DNA of 64,000 nucleotides from Tricholoma matsutake (lineage: Eukaryota > Basidiomycota > Agaricomycetes > Agaricales > Tricholomataceae): NCBI GenBank assembly GCA_026075535.2, contig AP026545.1:7564001-7628000 (forward strand), in the 5' to 3' direction. Positions 1 to 11,401 of the stretch are shown piece after piece. The translations under genes and the position numbers were made by a program. The notes beneath the pieces were generated by a model, which saw only the letters and a list, made by a program, of their open reading frames with translations, did no database searches and was not told the DNA's origin. Positions within the stretch are counted from its first letter, which is position 1. Each line of letters begins with the position of its first letter.

Positions 1-3000
1 TCAGACTCTTCGACCCATGAGTTCTCCTCATACCCATAACCCTTCCAATGTACCAAATACTGGAGTTTTCCTCGACGCAAACGGCTGTCCAAGATTGACT
101 CGACTTCATATTGGGGTTCTCCCTCGATCACTGTAGGTGGTGGTGGTGGGTGTGAATGGCGTCCCGGGAATGGATCTGGGGGAGCTGGAAGCAATTTGAC
201 GACATGGAAGACGGGATGGAGTCTGGACATGGAGGCTGGGAGGCGTAGACGATAGGCATGTGTTCCAACGCACTTGACAATGGGGAAAGGTCCCAAGAAG
301 CGATGAGCGAGTTTCTTGGATGGACATGTAGTGGAGATGTCACTGGAGTCGAGATAAACTCGATCACCAACCTTGTACTGAGGGGTTGGGGAGTGGCGCT
401 GGTTGTAAAATCACACCATGTCATCCTTCGCCTTTGCTAAGGCTGCCCTTGCCTCCTCCAAGCTATCCCTCATGCGTTCTGTGAACTCATTCACTGTCTC
501 GATGTGTGAGGGAGTTTGGCGAGGTTCAAATCCCATGCATGGATGTCGTCCAGTGTCTAAGAGGAAAGGGGTCTGTTGAGTGGAAGCATGGACATGGTTG
601 TTGTACCCAAACTCGGCCAAAGGAAGGAGATCATCCCAATCATCCTGGCGTTCATTGACAAAGAGGCGGATGTACTGCTCCAGTTCCTGGTTGACTCGCT
701 CCGTCTGGCCATCAGTTTGTGGGTGATAAGCAGTTGAAGCGAGGAGTTTGATCCCCAGGAGTCGGTACAGCTCACGAGTGAACTCTGCCATGAACTGAGG
801 GCCACGATCCAAGAGGAAGGCACCAGGAAGTCCATGTAATTTCCACACATGGTGGAGGTAGAGTCGAGCGGCACCTAGGGCACTGACAGTGGTGTGAGTG
901 GGAATGAAGTGAGCACGTTTTCCCACTGAGTCAACTGTGCACATCACCGCATCAAACCCGTTTGACTCTGGCAATTCCACCACAAAGTCGATGCTGACGA
1001 CATCCCAACGACTCTCTGGAACAGGAAGAGGGTGTAGCTCACCAATAGGCTTGCGACGAGGGACCTTGGTGCGTAAGCAAAGGTCACAAGTGCGACAATA
1101 CTGACCAATGAGCCATGACATTTGTGGCCACCAATAGTTCCGTGAGGTGAGCTCCAAGGTCTTCCAGCGTCCGGGGTGGCCAGCAATCTGTGAGTCATGG
1201 TGTTGGGATATGATGCGCCGGCGAAGGTCTGGGTCATTGGGAACATAGATGCGATCCCTGAAATACAACAAGTCCTCCTTTTCAGCCCACTCTGCCGCAC
1301 GTAAGGAAAGGGTCGATCCCTTCCTCAGTTCTTTAACAGCTCGGGCGACAACATCCTCATGTAAACTGCTATGGTTTGCGCGACAAATGTCACATAGAAT
1401 GTCCCGCTCCTCGCCCTGGGGTGCGATGCCTTCCAGTGCCCGAATGGTGAACAGGTCTGGCTGCAACAGCACAATGTTTTGGTTGTCACCGCTGCCATCC
1501 CCATGGTCTGCACGTCGGGATAGGGCATCGGTCTTCCCCATGCTGCGACCCGGACGGTGGTGCAAGGAGAAGTCGAATCTAGATAAATACAGGGACCAAC
1601 GAGCTTGACGACGGTTCAATTTCTTGGCCGTCATGAAGTACTCGAGGTTCTTGTGATCCGTCCAAATTTCCACCTTGTGTTGGGCACCCTCGAGGAAGTG
1701 TCGCCACTCCTCAAGCGCACGCATTATTGCCAACATCTCCTTGTCATGGATCTCGTAGTTTCTCTCTACAGCACTAAGGCTTTTGGAGTAGAACGCAACA
1801 GGATGCCACTTCTGGTCCTCCGGAGACTGCTGAGACAACACAGCGCCCGTCGCAAAGTCAGAACTGTCGGCTTCTACACGAAAAGGACGCGAATCATCAG
1901 CAAAGGTAAGGATCGGAGCGGAAGTGACCATCTCCTTAAGCTTTTCGAACGCCTCCTGTTGTGCATTATCCCACCTCCATGCCTCCTTTCCTGTCAAGTC
2001 GAACAGCGGTCATGCATGATGTGAGAAATCCTTGATAAAACACCGATAAAAATTGATGAAGCCCAGGAAAGACTGCACCTCCTTCTTGTTTGTGGGCGTC
2101 GGCCAAGCTGTGACCCTGTTTACCTTGATAGGATCCATCTCCACTTGACCCTCCGAGATAATCAGGCCAAGGTACTCGATCTTGGTCCTTTCGAACTCGC
2201 ATTTGTCCTGACGAAGGTAGAGTTTGTACCGTCGAAGTCGCTCTAGGACGAGGCGCGTGATGCGACGGTGCTCTTCAACTGTGCGAGTGAAGATGAGGAT
2301 GTCGTCGAGATAGATGCAGACAATGCCTTCAAGGATGAGGTCATGGAAGATGTCGTTCATCATGGTCTGAAAGGTGGCAGGGCTATTAGTAAGGCCAAAG
2401 AACATGACAAGCGGTTCAAAAAGACCACGGTTGGTACGAAAGGCTGCCTTCCACTCATCTCCCTCCTTTATCCTCACATTATTATAGCCCCAACGGACAT
2501 CGAGCTTGGTGAAGTATCGGGCTCCACGGAGCTGGTTTACGAGTTCAGAGATGAGGGGTAGTGGGTAGCGATTTTTGACCGTGATGTTGTTGAGTCTTCT
2601 GTAGTCTTGAACCGGTCAAAGTGAGCCATCCTTCTTCTTGACAAAGAAAAAGGGAGAGGCCATGGGTGACTTTGATGGTCGAATACGTCCAGAGGCCAGG
2701 TGCTCATCGATGAACTGGTCAAGCTGCCGTTGTTCCTCCGGAGAGAGAGGATAGACCTTGCAGGATGAAGGGGTTGCGCTGGGGGTGAGTTCGATCGCGT
2801 GATCCCATGGCTTACGCGCAGGAAGAGAGTCGAATGACTCCTTGGAGAACACGTCTTCAAACTCATGGAGATGAGGGAGTAAGGAGTTAGTAGAGGATTT
2901 AGCAGCGTTGTTTTTGTGGAAGGCCTCGGCAAGGTGTTGGGATATGTTCGATGTGGCACACACCTCATGCGATGAGCAAATCGCAGTGTAGAAGATCCGA

Positions 3001-3782
3001 TCACCCTCCTCCACTTCCTCTGGGTCCTCATCATCATCATCCGAGTCCGGCATTAGATCAGGAACCCCTTCCAATTCCACTTCAGGTATAGGCAGGGGTC
3101 CAGCACGACACTTCTGAGTTCGTCATATTGCCACCTTCTGTCCACGACGTTCTTGCCTGGCTTCTGTGAAACATGTCCGACAGCGGGATGGACATCGGCT
3201 CATGGTAACCTCCCCGGTGCGCCAGTCGACCTCTGGGTTATGGTCTCGAAGCCATGGATATCCCAAAATTGCCTTTTGCTTTCCTAATTGAGTGACAGCA
3301 AAAAGGGCACGCTCACTATGATCTTTGTAACGGAGAACCAGGTCTGCAACCTCTCGGATGGCACCAGCTTCATTTGGGGATCCATCCACGTTATATACAG
3401 GTATTGGACATGAGAGTGAGTGAGTATTTAGACGATGTTGTTGTACCAGATGGGAATCGATGAAGAGACCAGTCGCACCAGAGTCCAGGAGCGCAGAGAC
3501 ACCGAGTATCTGTCCAGTGTCGGTCGTCTGCAGTTCGATGGCTAGGTTTAAGGAATGTGCAGAGGGAGTGGATGCCACAATATACTTGCGTGGTAGTTTA
3601 CACTCCCATGATTTAATTTTGGGACGTGGAGTAGAAGGAGAGATGGGGAGAGCAGGTACGTCTTTAGCCAACTTCGAAGGGTCAGAGAGGGGAGCAGTCA
3701 CAGAAATGGATTCATTCTCCGGGGATTCAACTGACAAGACTTCAAAGCAGTTATGGACAGGCAGTGAGGGCGTACAATTCAC
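1..3782 (-). pseudogene. Protease-RT-RNase H-integrase-chromodomain polyprotein of copy A
   Basis: One continuous frame from about 3782 to the left edge, broken by four TGA codons (3123-3125, 2616-2618, 2010-2012, 411-413). Domains in order: aspartic protease with LLDSGATGLFI; reverse transcriptase with VKKKDGSL and catalytic IYLDDILIF; RNase H with ADSSDFA, KEMLAI and TDHKNLEYF; integrase HHCC zinc finger; integrase core with SIDFVVELP, LLDRGPQF (usually SDRGPQF) and TERVNQELE. Then a chromodomain lies around positions 10-145, with [10 protein letters not shown] and [10 protein letters not shown]. The chromodomain, which targets insertion to marked chromatin, makes it a chromovirus. The stops fit decayed CGA arginine codons. 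Confidence 0.9.
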
Positions 3783-4897
3783 TTGCTGCGAATAGGAAAA
3801 TCCTGCTCCTCTACAACTTCCAGCTTAACCTCCTCTGCAACTTGATCCTTCGCTTCCTCAACATCTACAAGTGCCAACAAATCTTGCAGGAGTTCGTCTC
3901 GTCCCTTGGGGGTGAGCATGCGGATATCCTGACGATGGGGACACGCTCCAGCCCTGTGTCCAGGTTCCCCACAACGGTAGCAGAGATCCAACTTACGTGC
4001 ATGGCTGTGGGCTGCATCAACATCCATTGGTACTGGGACATTGACGGCTGGTGTGGGAGTTTGACGAGCAGGAATGGGGTTAGGGCGGGGGAGGCTTCGA
4101 TTGAAGGTGTAGGGTGTATGAGTGGTAGTGGGAGCACGGAATGCAGCATTAAACACCGCATTTGTGAGTCGATTCTTGTCACAGAGTGAAGCAGCTTCAT
4201 ACCAAGCAAGGATATCATCGTCCGCTGGGCGCCCTTCCAACATCTGTGCAATCTGGTCCTGAATTTCTCGGTTGAGCCCCCGTCGGAACTTCACCACCAC
4301 TGGTAACCCACTCCCATACCCTGCCATGTCCACCAAATCCTTGAACTCATCGATATAGTCGTCCATGGATCGACGTCCCTGGTGGTAAGTGGATGACTCA
4401 AGTCGTGTCACTGCTCGGTGGCGTTCATTGAGGGGGCAGAAGTGGCATACAAACTCGGCTCGAAAGTCACCCCAAGTGGAGAAAGGTAGAGAACTGAGTT
4501 CTTTAGTTTGACGTAGGATACGGTCCACATAGAGATAGGCGCGTTCAGATTTCATGTATGTGAAGGCCCAATAAATTTTTGCAGCCTCATCGACGAATTG
4601 ATGCGACTGGAGACTAATGTATAACTCACAGGAATTAAGGAATGCACGTCCCTGCGCACGCGCACCATTAAATTCGGCGGGGGGGGATGGTTTGATCTGG
4701 GCACGTTCCTTAGTGGACGCGTTTGGCAAAACGTCGTTGTTGGGTGCGCTTGGAGTCATGAAGGGGGAACTATTAGTCGTAGGGTTAGCCTGGAGGGTCC
4801 TAACGAAGTTTTCAATCATAGATTTAAGCGAGTCGATTTGCGCGCGCATTCCGGAAACGTCGCTTTCAAGCGCGTCGAAGCGTTCTGATGCGTCCAT
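3779..4897 (-). CDS. Gag of chromovirus copy A
   Basis: Intact 372-residue capsid/nucleocapsid protein starting at a true ATG at 4897. The N-terminal half holds a retrotransposon gag domain (WAFTYMKSE, then the FSTWGDFRAEFVCHF block). A single CCHC zinc knuckle near the C-terminus, CYRCGEPGHRAGACPHR, should bind element RNA. Homologues in copies B and D are broken. The stop codon at 3779-3781 overlaps the start of the protease frame, which lies one base back (-1), so protease-pol needs a frameshift or a separate start. I see no canonical slippery heptamer, so the mechanism is left open. Confidence 0.9.
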   Translation of the reverse strand: MDASERFDALESDVSGMRAQIDSLKSMIENFVRTLQANPTTNSSPFMTPSAPNNDVLPNASTKERAQIKPSPPAEFNGARAQGRAFLNSCELYISLQSHQFVDEAAKIYWAFTYMKSERAYLYVDRILRQTKELSSLPFSTWGDFRAEFVCHFCPLNERHRAVTRLESSTYHQGRRSMDDYIDEFKDLVDMAGYGSGLPVVVKFRRGLNREIQDQIAQMLEGRPADDDILAWYEAASLCDKNRLTNAVFNAAFRAPTTTHTPYTFNRSLPRPNPIPARQTPTPAVNVPVPMDVDAAHSHARKLDLCYRCGEPGHRAGACPHRQDIRMLTPKGRDELLQDLLALVDVEEAKDQVAEEVKLEVVEEQDFPIRSK

Positions 4898-5039
4898 GTC
4901 GCTAGGGAGCGCGTTTGGCGAAAATGGCGGCGTGATAAAGGCGAGAGTATCTGGAATGGTGTGTAGGGACTCTGTGGAGCTTTGGGAAGTGTCGTCCAGT
5001 CCGTACCTGCCTATTTTGGGCAGCGCGTTCGCGATTTTC

Positions 5040-5063
5040 GGGCCTTAGGGGAGAGTTTTCTAC
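5040..5063 (-). promoter_or_regulatory. Primer-binding region of chromovirus A, possibly self-primed
   Basis: The bases just inside the LTR read GTAGAAAACTCTC on the minus strand. The stretch AGAAAACTCT is complementary to AGAGTTTTCT within the same LTR, about 125 bases from its inner end. Tf1/sushi chromoviruses prime reverse transcription with the folded-back 5' end of their own RNA. I see no obvious tRNA 3'-end complement here. The same pairing is present in copies B and D. The self-priming role is inference. Confidence 0.5.
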
Positions 5064-5489
5064 TATAAGGGCAACCTGAGCCTCTAGCAAAGGGAAATCC
5101 GAAGTTAAAATTATGCTACATAATACAGGGATTGGGGGCACACCTAGCAAAGGGAAATCCGAAGAGAAAACTCTAAGGATCCCCTTGCTGATGCCCAGTA
5201 TATGTGAAGACGACACAAATCAAATATAACCTAAAAATAGAAAAAGGCGGAGATAGGTGGATCAAGGCCGCCGAATGACATCATACCATGGGGTATGTGT
5301 CGGAAGGGGTACTCCGCCTCTAAATATAAAAGTGTCAACATATACAAACATGATAGCAAGGGAAAATTAGTAATAAAATCCGGAAAAATCATAGAAAATG
5401 AAGAATAGAAGGAAATGAGGTGGGGAAAAATATGGGATGAACATAAAAAATAGGAAAAACACACAGGGCACCCCCCTAGTCCCCTTACA
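5064..5489 (-). repeat. 5' LTR of chromovirus copy A
   Basis: On the minus strand it starts TGTAAGGGGACTAG and ends GGTTGCCCTTATA. The canonical end CCCTTACA is kept in the solo LTR at 28062-28659, so the final CA has mutated to TA here. A GATTTCCCTTTGCTAG-like word occurs twice in its downstream part. The boundary is confirmed by copies B (59319-59742) and D (39780-40206), which have the same ends and lengths of 424-427 bp. Confidence 0.88.
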
Positions 5490-6660
5490 CTGCCTGCATC
5501 AGTGGGCAGTGAAGAAACAAGCTTACTTGCCTGCCATACACTGCTTTTGTCCAGACCTTCCAGCCACTCCTCCCAGTGTTCTGCTTTTGCCTTCTGTATT
5601 TTCTCTGAGTACTGGTTCCATTGCAGTCGGTATTCATCGTGGACCAGGTGTTGAGTGTTTTCTAGGTGGTACTTGGCTCTTCTGCTGAGTCATTGTGTCT
5701 TCCTCTTTTTGTCTACTAGTTCTTTCGACCACCATCTTTTTGAGTACATGCTCGGCTTTGTCAAATTGACATGCTTGCTGATGGTGTCCTGTATTGCTTC
5801 GCTTAGCAGTCTGAGCTTGGTGTCAAATTCCTGTATGTTCTCAATTTCTGTGGGGGGAGGTATGTTAGCGAGGTTTATTTTCAACATTTTTATCAGCTCA
5901 GGCCAGTCTGTTAGCTGGAAATTGTATCGGGGCTTTGAGGCTGTCATATGTGCATGGATATTAATTTGCATTACGATGGGGAAGTGGTCAGTCTTTATTG
6001 GTTGTGCCTCATCAATCATTGTACATTTGATGATCTTGTCCATAAGGGCTTCTGTGCAGAATACATTGTTGACTCTGGTGTAGTTCCCCAAGTTGTGTGC
6101 ATGTAATGTAGGGATGGAGGCTGGTAGGGCCATCTTCATGTTATGTCGACCAAGCATGTTGAGGAGTGGTTGAGCTAGCTCTATGTTTGTGCAGGTGAAC
6201 AAATGTGTGTTTCGCTCTTCGTCCCAGAGCAGGTGGTGGTGGTTGAAGTCGCCCAACCATATGGTGTTCAGGGGACCGATGTTATATCTCTGCTTTTCTT
6301 GATCTTGCATGAATGCGGATATATGTGTTAGTGTATTGTTGTTATTACAATCATTATAAATGTTTATGACTCATACTGTGCTGAAAGCTCCTGTCAGTTC
6401 AATCACAGTTATGTCCGGATGTTCAAATGGGATTTGTGTCCATGAATCTGTTAGTATATTGGTGTTAATGAGGATGACAAACCTTGTATGTTGAGGGTGT
6501 GCTTCATGGGTGCTGGGGTATATTGTGATCCACTGTCTGTTTGCATGTGATTTCCCATTGAAATCCACATATGGTTCCTGTATTGTGCATAAGTCATATG
6601 TATCATGTTTGAGACTTACTAGTAGGTCGATCTGGCTTATTAGAGATTTATTGGTGTTCT
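5490..6660 (-). pseudogene. LINE ORF2, AP-endonuclease domain only
   Basis: Target-nicking endonuclease of a non-LTR retrotransposon. Recognisable motifs are TIQEPYVDFNG near the N-terminus, VINIYNDC, IWLGDFNHHHLLWDE (catalytic Asp and Asn) and the terminal TDHFPIV (family S-D-H). In-frame TGA codons break it at 6371-6373 and 5690-5692. After the domain the frame continues through a linker with a WWSKEL motif up to the chromovirus insertion at 5489. No reverse transcriptase is present in the window. The frame is continuous with ORF1 across a single TGA. Confidence 0.82.
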
Positions 6661-6664
6661 GTTG

Positions 6665-8513
6665 TCATATTTGAAGAGGTCTTTGTGTCTCTGTTTGCTG
6701 GTGTTCAGACATAAACAAGCGGTGAGAGGCTCCTTCCTGACGGTGTGTTCTTCTGCGCTGGGCCCTGCTCACTTGGATCATGGGGGTCTCAGTCTGCCCA
6801 TGCGGTGTGTTGCTGCCCTTGGTTGTTTCTGTTATGTTGTTGGTATGGTGTGTTGGGTGCTTGGGTAGTTGTGTGTAGCCAAACTTGTCTAGTGTGGTCT
6901 GTGCTGGCCTGGTTGGCCAGCTGCTATCCAGTACATTCAGGTTAACCAATGGGTTTGGTTGTCTACCGCAAGGCCATTGTACTTCTTGCCAACCATCCAT
7001 GAAGCATTGTTGGTGCTGGTTGATTACTTGTTGTTGATTCCACCCCATGTTTTGATGCTGACCCTGTTGTTGAGATGTTTCATGTGAGTTCTGTTCATTT
7101 AGTAGTTGCCATGTATTAGGATCAGTTGTGGGGTAGTACTTGTACCTGTTTTCCGGTGTACGTCTTGCAATTTTTTCTCTTTCTATCTTAAAACTTGGGC
7201 AATTTCTATCCACCGCACCATGTCCCTTTGCTTCCTGGCCCTTACAGTTCATGCACATGAGTGATGATGCCTCATTGCAGTCACATTGTGATGTGCGGTG
7301 GTGCACCACGCATTGAGCACAGGTGTCCTTCTCAGCCTTGCAATCTGGGGCATAGTGTCCATATCCTTGGCACTTGAGGCATCTTCTCAGTTCAGTTAGA
7401 GTTTTGCATATCATCACATGCTTTCCTTTGATTATGAGGCCATTTTGGATTGCAATGTTGCCATCTTTGCGGTGGGCAAAACTGATCATGACATGTGCAA
7501 CCTTCTGGTTTGGTGAACATAGGTGAGGGGGTTTGATATATTTTGAGAATGCTACTCCGCCATTTGTTAATGAATGGTCTGCTTCTAGCTTTGCATGGGC
7601 ATAACTGGTTCCTGCATCAAAAGTGGTGGGGATGAACTCAGCTATGGCATAGTAGAGTTTGTTGCATATGTTGGCCATGCTGCCAAAATGGTTCATGAAG
7701 GCCATTTGCACTGCTGTGTCCCGTAGCCACTGTGCTGCTTCTTGTGTGCTCAAGGTGTACAGGATGCCACTGCTGCGAAGCTTTCTTGCCACAATGAATG
7801 AGGTGCATGGGGGCTTGTCTTTGGCTTCTATACCCATGAGGTCCAGTGTGGTGTTGGCTTTAGTTACTAGATCTTTTTCGGATAGGTCAGCAAAGGTGTT
7901 GTTGGTAGTATTCTTATCTTTTTCTATGAGGATTTGTCTGTCCAAGCATTCTCCTCTTGCAATGATCTCATTGTGTTCTGGGTTTGTCTGTTGTTGTGTG
8001 ACTGTAGCATAGGTGATGGGGCTGGATTCGGTGCTGGTGGTGTCAATTTTGTGGTTTCCATAGTTTTTTCTGCAAGTTCTTGAGTGACTTGGGTGAGTTG
8101 GTCAGTGGATTTTTGGAACTGTCAGCAAAGTCATCCATCCTACCTGTGATTGTCTTTGCTGTGTCTATCACATGCTCTACTGCATCTCTCATATCTCCTA
8201 TGCTCATGCTGAGTGTTTCTACTTGTTCTTCAATCTTATTCTTGACCATTTCGGTGATACTATCAGCAATGTGTAGGGTGTATGAGTCTTCCATTAAGAA
8301 TGTGACCGCTCTGATGCTGTCTGTCACAGGTTTCAGAGTTTTGCCGTTGATGGTAAACTGTAATAGAACATGAGATAAGATGTGCATGTCTATTTGCTTA
8401 CCCAGAAGGAGGTAGTCTCCTGCTATGAGATGGTCTATGGCTTGTTGTTTCAATCTTATGGAGGTCAGTATATTGGTGGCATCTTCTAGTTATTTTCAGG
8501 TTTTTGGAGCCAT
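6665..8513 (-). pseudogene. LINE ORF1, coiled-coil and triple zinc-knuckle protein
   Basis: The frame starts near an ATG at 8513. An N-terminal heptad-rich region (about 8450-8120) is followed by a continuous 426-codon stretch (7945-6665) that opens without an ATG. It carries three Cys/His clusters: CLKCQGYGHYAPDC, CAQCVVHHRTSQC and a CMNC-x13-C cluster ending NC. At least two small frameshifts (near 8500 and 8050-8120) separate the blocks. The family product coats element RNA in ribonucleoprotein particles. The C-terminal tail is Gln-rich and runs in frame to the TGA that separates it from ORF2. Confidence 0.8.
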
Positions 8514-8713
8514 GTTCATGGCCATTCTCTGTCTGGTTTTCAGGGCACTAGATGCTGGTGACAGAGACATGGTAACAATGGATGAATCTGGACAAGTAAG
8601 TGTGTTTTATGACACTATTCTATCTTATAGTATGCCTAGAAGTCAGCCTTTCTACAGTTTGCAGACCATGGGAAAGATTGAGAAGGTGGCAGTATGAAAT
8701 CAAGGAGTGTTCC

Positions 8714-8983
8714 AGTTTTATATTTAGAGACAGAGTACCCCTTCTGACATCTACCCCTTGGTACAATGTCATTTGGTGGCCTTGATCAGCCTATCTCCAC
8801 CTTTTCTATTTTTAGATTATTATTTGATTTTTGCAGTTTTCACATATACTGGGCACTGGCAAAGGGGTCCTTAGAGTTTTCTCTTCTGATTTCCCTTTGC
8901 TAGGTGCACCTCCAATCCCTGTACTATGTAGTATAATTTTAACTTCAGATTTCCCTTTGCTAGAGGCTGAGGTTGCCCTTATA
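8714..8983 (+). repeat. Truncated chromovirus LTR (plus orientation)
   Basis: Matches the downstream two thirds of the LTR seen in copy D, ending in the same GGTTGCCCTTATA. The U3 start TGTAAGGGG is missing and no gag follows, so this is a 5'-truncated solo LTR or fragment next to the LINE 5' end. Confidence 0.75.
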
Positions 8984-11296
8984 TACAGGGCCTGGGTCAG
9001 CTCAAAAGCCTGGGCTTGTGCTTGGCTTGAGTGGGCTTGTGCTTCAATAATTGTGAGCCAGGCCCTGGTAGCAGGCTCAGGCATGGCTCAGGCTCAGGCC
9101 TGGGCTTGAGAGGGAGAATGAAGAAATCAGCAGAGATGTTGAGCTTATTGCAAGAAATGTTTTGAGAGGTTTAAGCTTGCAATGATTGTGGGCACAACAT
9201 TGAAAAACTGAGATAAGCAGTCATGGTGCATGTAAATCTGAGTGATGTGGCACAGAGAAGGTGGTTCAAATTGGGCAGATCCTTTGTCTTTCTGTCTGAT
9301 CATAACACATAGTTAGCTGCCAGATGGCGAGGACAAACTACTAACAGGGTTCCAATGGTGATTGCCATATCCAAGTAGAACCCATCACCATCTTCTGTAT
9401 CTGATTCAACAGATGAAGCGGACATCATATAGCAGGCCAATGGGTAGTATGTGCATAATACTCACTGGTGCTATCTGTTGAAGATCCCAGGAGTTTTGAT
9501 GCCAAAGGAAACAAGGAAGCCTCAGGTATCCAAGTCAGCCACACAGATGATTGACACTGAGCAATATGACAACATGGAGGTGATGCCTAGTTTATAGAAG
9601 AAATAAGAATTATTGGCAATCAGTATCATCATCAAAGTGGCTGTAAACTGTCCTGATCAAGAAATTCTGGTAAGTAAATTTGTGCAACAATGCTTCGTAG
9701 CGTCAATTTCAGGTTCATTATGAATTTTCAGGCCATAATTCTTCATCTTGTGAACATCCTTCTTCACTACCACAAAGCCTGGGCTCAAGGGCCTGGCTCA
9801 GGCTTCTGAAAGCCCAAGCCAAGCCCTGAGCCCTACCAAGCCCACTCAAAGACTCGGCTTGGCTCAGGATTCTGGGGCTCGGCAGCCCAGGCTTCAGGGC
9901 TTTGGGCTGAGCCTTGCACATTGCTATTGCCATTGCTCTCATCGAGAGCCTTTCCTTTTGTTCTCACAAAGTAGTTAGCTTACTTTACTGTTAGCTACAA
10001 GTACTGTTACATGGACTCATCTCCCCTCAGTCATTTGGCTATCACTCTTGCATGCATGAGGTAAGATCATTACTTACTATGTCTACTCTCTTGTACTCAC
10101 TGTTGTACTTGTAGTTATATTATTAGGTGAATATACACTAAGTCATTTGGCTATCGCTCTCATGTGAAAACACTGAGTTATATTATTAGGACCTACATTT
10201 GTTACATTTTAGACTGCAGGCACCTCCATTTCTCTTCCTGTTTGAATCAATTAATTAATTACTTAATCTCAGATCTCCAAGATCTGATGGCAGGTGATGA
10301 CTAAGCGGCATCTTGCACATGCTCGTTAGGAAATCATCGGGGCTCACAGCCACAGCCTACAGGCGACAATACAGGGAACAAGTGCTCGAAGAACACAATA
10401 GATGCAGCTAGATCCAAAATGGCGCACCGGTCCTTCTGAGTATGAAATCAGGCTTCCAAGAAACTATCCAGTAGCTGTACACAATCTATCTATGCCTAGG
10501 AGAACTGAGAATCTTTTGGAGCAAGACATAATTAAATATGAGGAACAGTGGAGAAAATTGGCAGGTGAAAAACAGGAGGAGGGGGGAAACAGGTCAACAG
10601 GTCAGCATAAGAGGGAGCAGGCAGTGATCCCGAGCCTTCCATCTATCCCGCGCACGGGGGAAAGATAGGTGATTTTGCATGCCAATTGGCAACGGCATGA
10701 AACCCCCGCTCATCTGCATCAAGAGTCTAGTCCATTGAAGCACCTGCATCATTTGGCAGCCTAGTAGCTGTGCTTCACTTGCGCAGGCAGCTCGTAAATT
10801 TCTGTTAAATCCATGTGAATTTAGAGAAATTTACATGTGCACTTTTCTCAACTTATGTAGCTTAGATGCTTAAATTCAGAGGGAGGGGGCATTCCACCGT
10901 GCTGAGAACAGATGCATTCGCTGGAGGGCTGTGGGATCCTCGAGCAAAAACAATTGATTTCATGTAAACTACGGCCTGCTATGCTGAATGGTGCAAACGA
11001 AGGGAACAAAAGTTTTCAATCAGCTATGTTCGGACGTTTCAACCCAAAGGACCGATCAAAGACCGTTCGATATCTGCCATCCCAACTTCGATCAAACATT
11101 TGATCATGAGGTTTGTTTGTTCCCTCCCAAGCGCTTTGAGGATGTGTTCAACCATGACCTATATATCGGGGGAAAATATTGGTGTCTATGTCCGCAATCT
11201 GCATCCTGTGGTCTTTTTCAAGTTGGATAAGTTTGAAAACTATAAAGCATGGGTGGGGGTACATACCAATACCTCCTAGTCCAAACTACTACTAGT
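8984..11296. other. Gene-poor repeat stretch
   Basis: No convincing gene. Two segments (8984-9115 and 9770-9930) are dense in GGCTCAGG/AAGCCTGGGCT-type words on both strands and may be ends of an unidentified element. The same vocabulary recurs at the termini of the hAT-like element 23328-27951. An 88-codon frame at 10402-10668 has no recognisable domain and no neighbours supporting it. The last 50 bases precede the transporter ATG at 11297. Confidence 0.4.
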
Positions 11297-11401
11297 ATGG
11301 ACTCTCCGCTAGTGCGACCGCCTTCAATGAAGAAAGAGAAGGATGACATGACCCTCGAGGAAAGCGAGCATCAGAAACACATCAGCAAAATCAAGGATCA
11401 A

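Larger units (their letters stand above)
1..5489 (-). mobile_element. Ty3/gypsy chromovirus, copy A (left-truncated by window)
   Basis: Minus-strand LTR retrotransposon in the order 5' LTR (5064-5489), gag, protease, reverse transcriptase, RNase H, integrase and chromodomain. The 3' LTR lies beyond position 1. It interrupts a LINE-like element at 5490, so it is the younger of the two. The 5-bp duplication would be CTGCC (5490-5494), but its partner is outside the window. Copies B, C and D and several LTR fragments are relatives, and A is the least decayed, keeping many CpG sites that B and C have lost. Four in-frame TGA codons break pol, so this copy is probably not autonomous. Confidence 0.93.
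5490..8513 (-). mobile_element. Non-LTR (LINE) retrotransposon, 5' part, cut by chromovirus A
   Basis: Minus-strand LINE with a nucleic-acid-binding ORF1 (about 8513-6665) followed by an APE-type endonuclease ORF2 (about 6660-5490). Coding continues up to the chromovirus A insertion at 5489, so the reverse transcriptase half should lie left of the window beyond copy A. The conserved opening of ORF2 (QQN-NKS, then YDLCTIQEPYVDF) resembles endonucleases of agaricomycete LINEs. Several frameshifts and TGA codons make it inactive. Confidence 0.85.

Noticed and set aside
3770..3800. Programmed -1 frameshift site between gag and protease of chromovirus A
   Set aside because: The frames overlap by -1, but the bases do not form a canonical slippery heptamer and no stem is evident, so only the overlap is reported.
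8984..9930. A hAT element bounded by CAGGGCCTGGG words
   Set aside because: Inverted words exist at 8986 and about 9065, but no 8-bp duplication or consistent termini could be found.
10402..10668. A short gene encoding an 88-residue basic protein
   Set aside because: No domain, no conserved neighbour, no intron or promoter evidence, and it sits in repeat-rich sequence.
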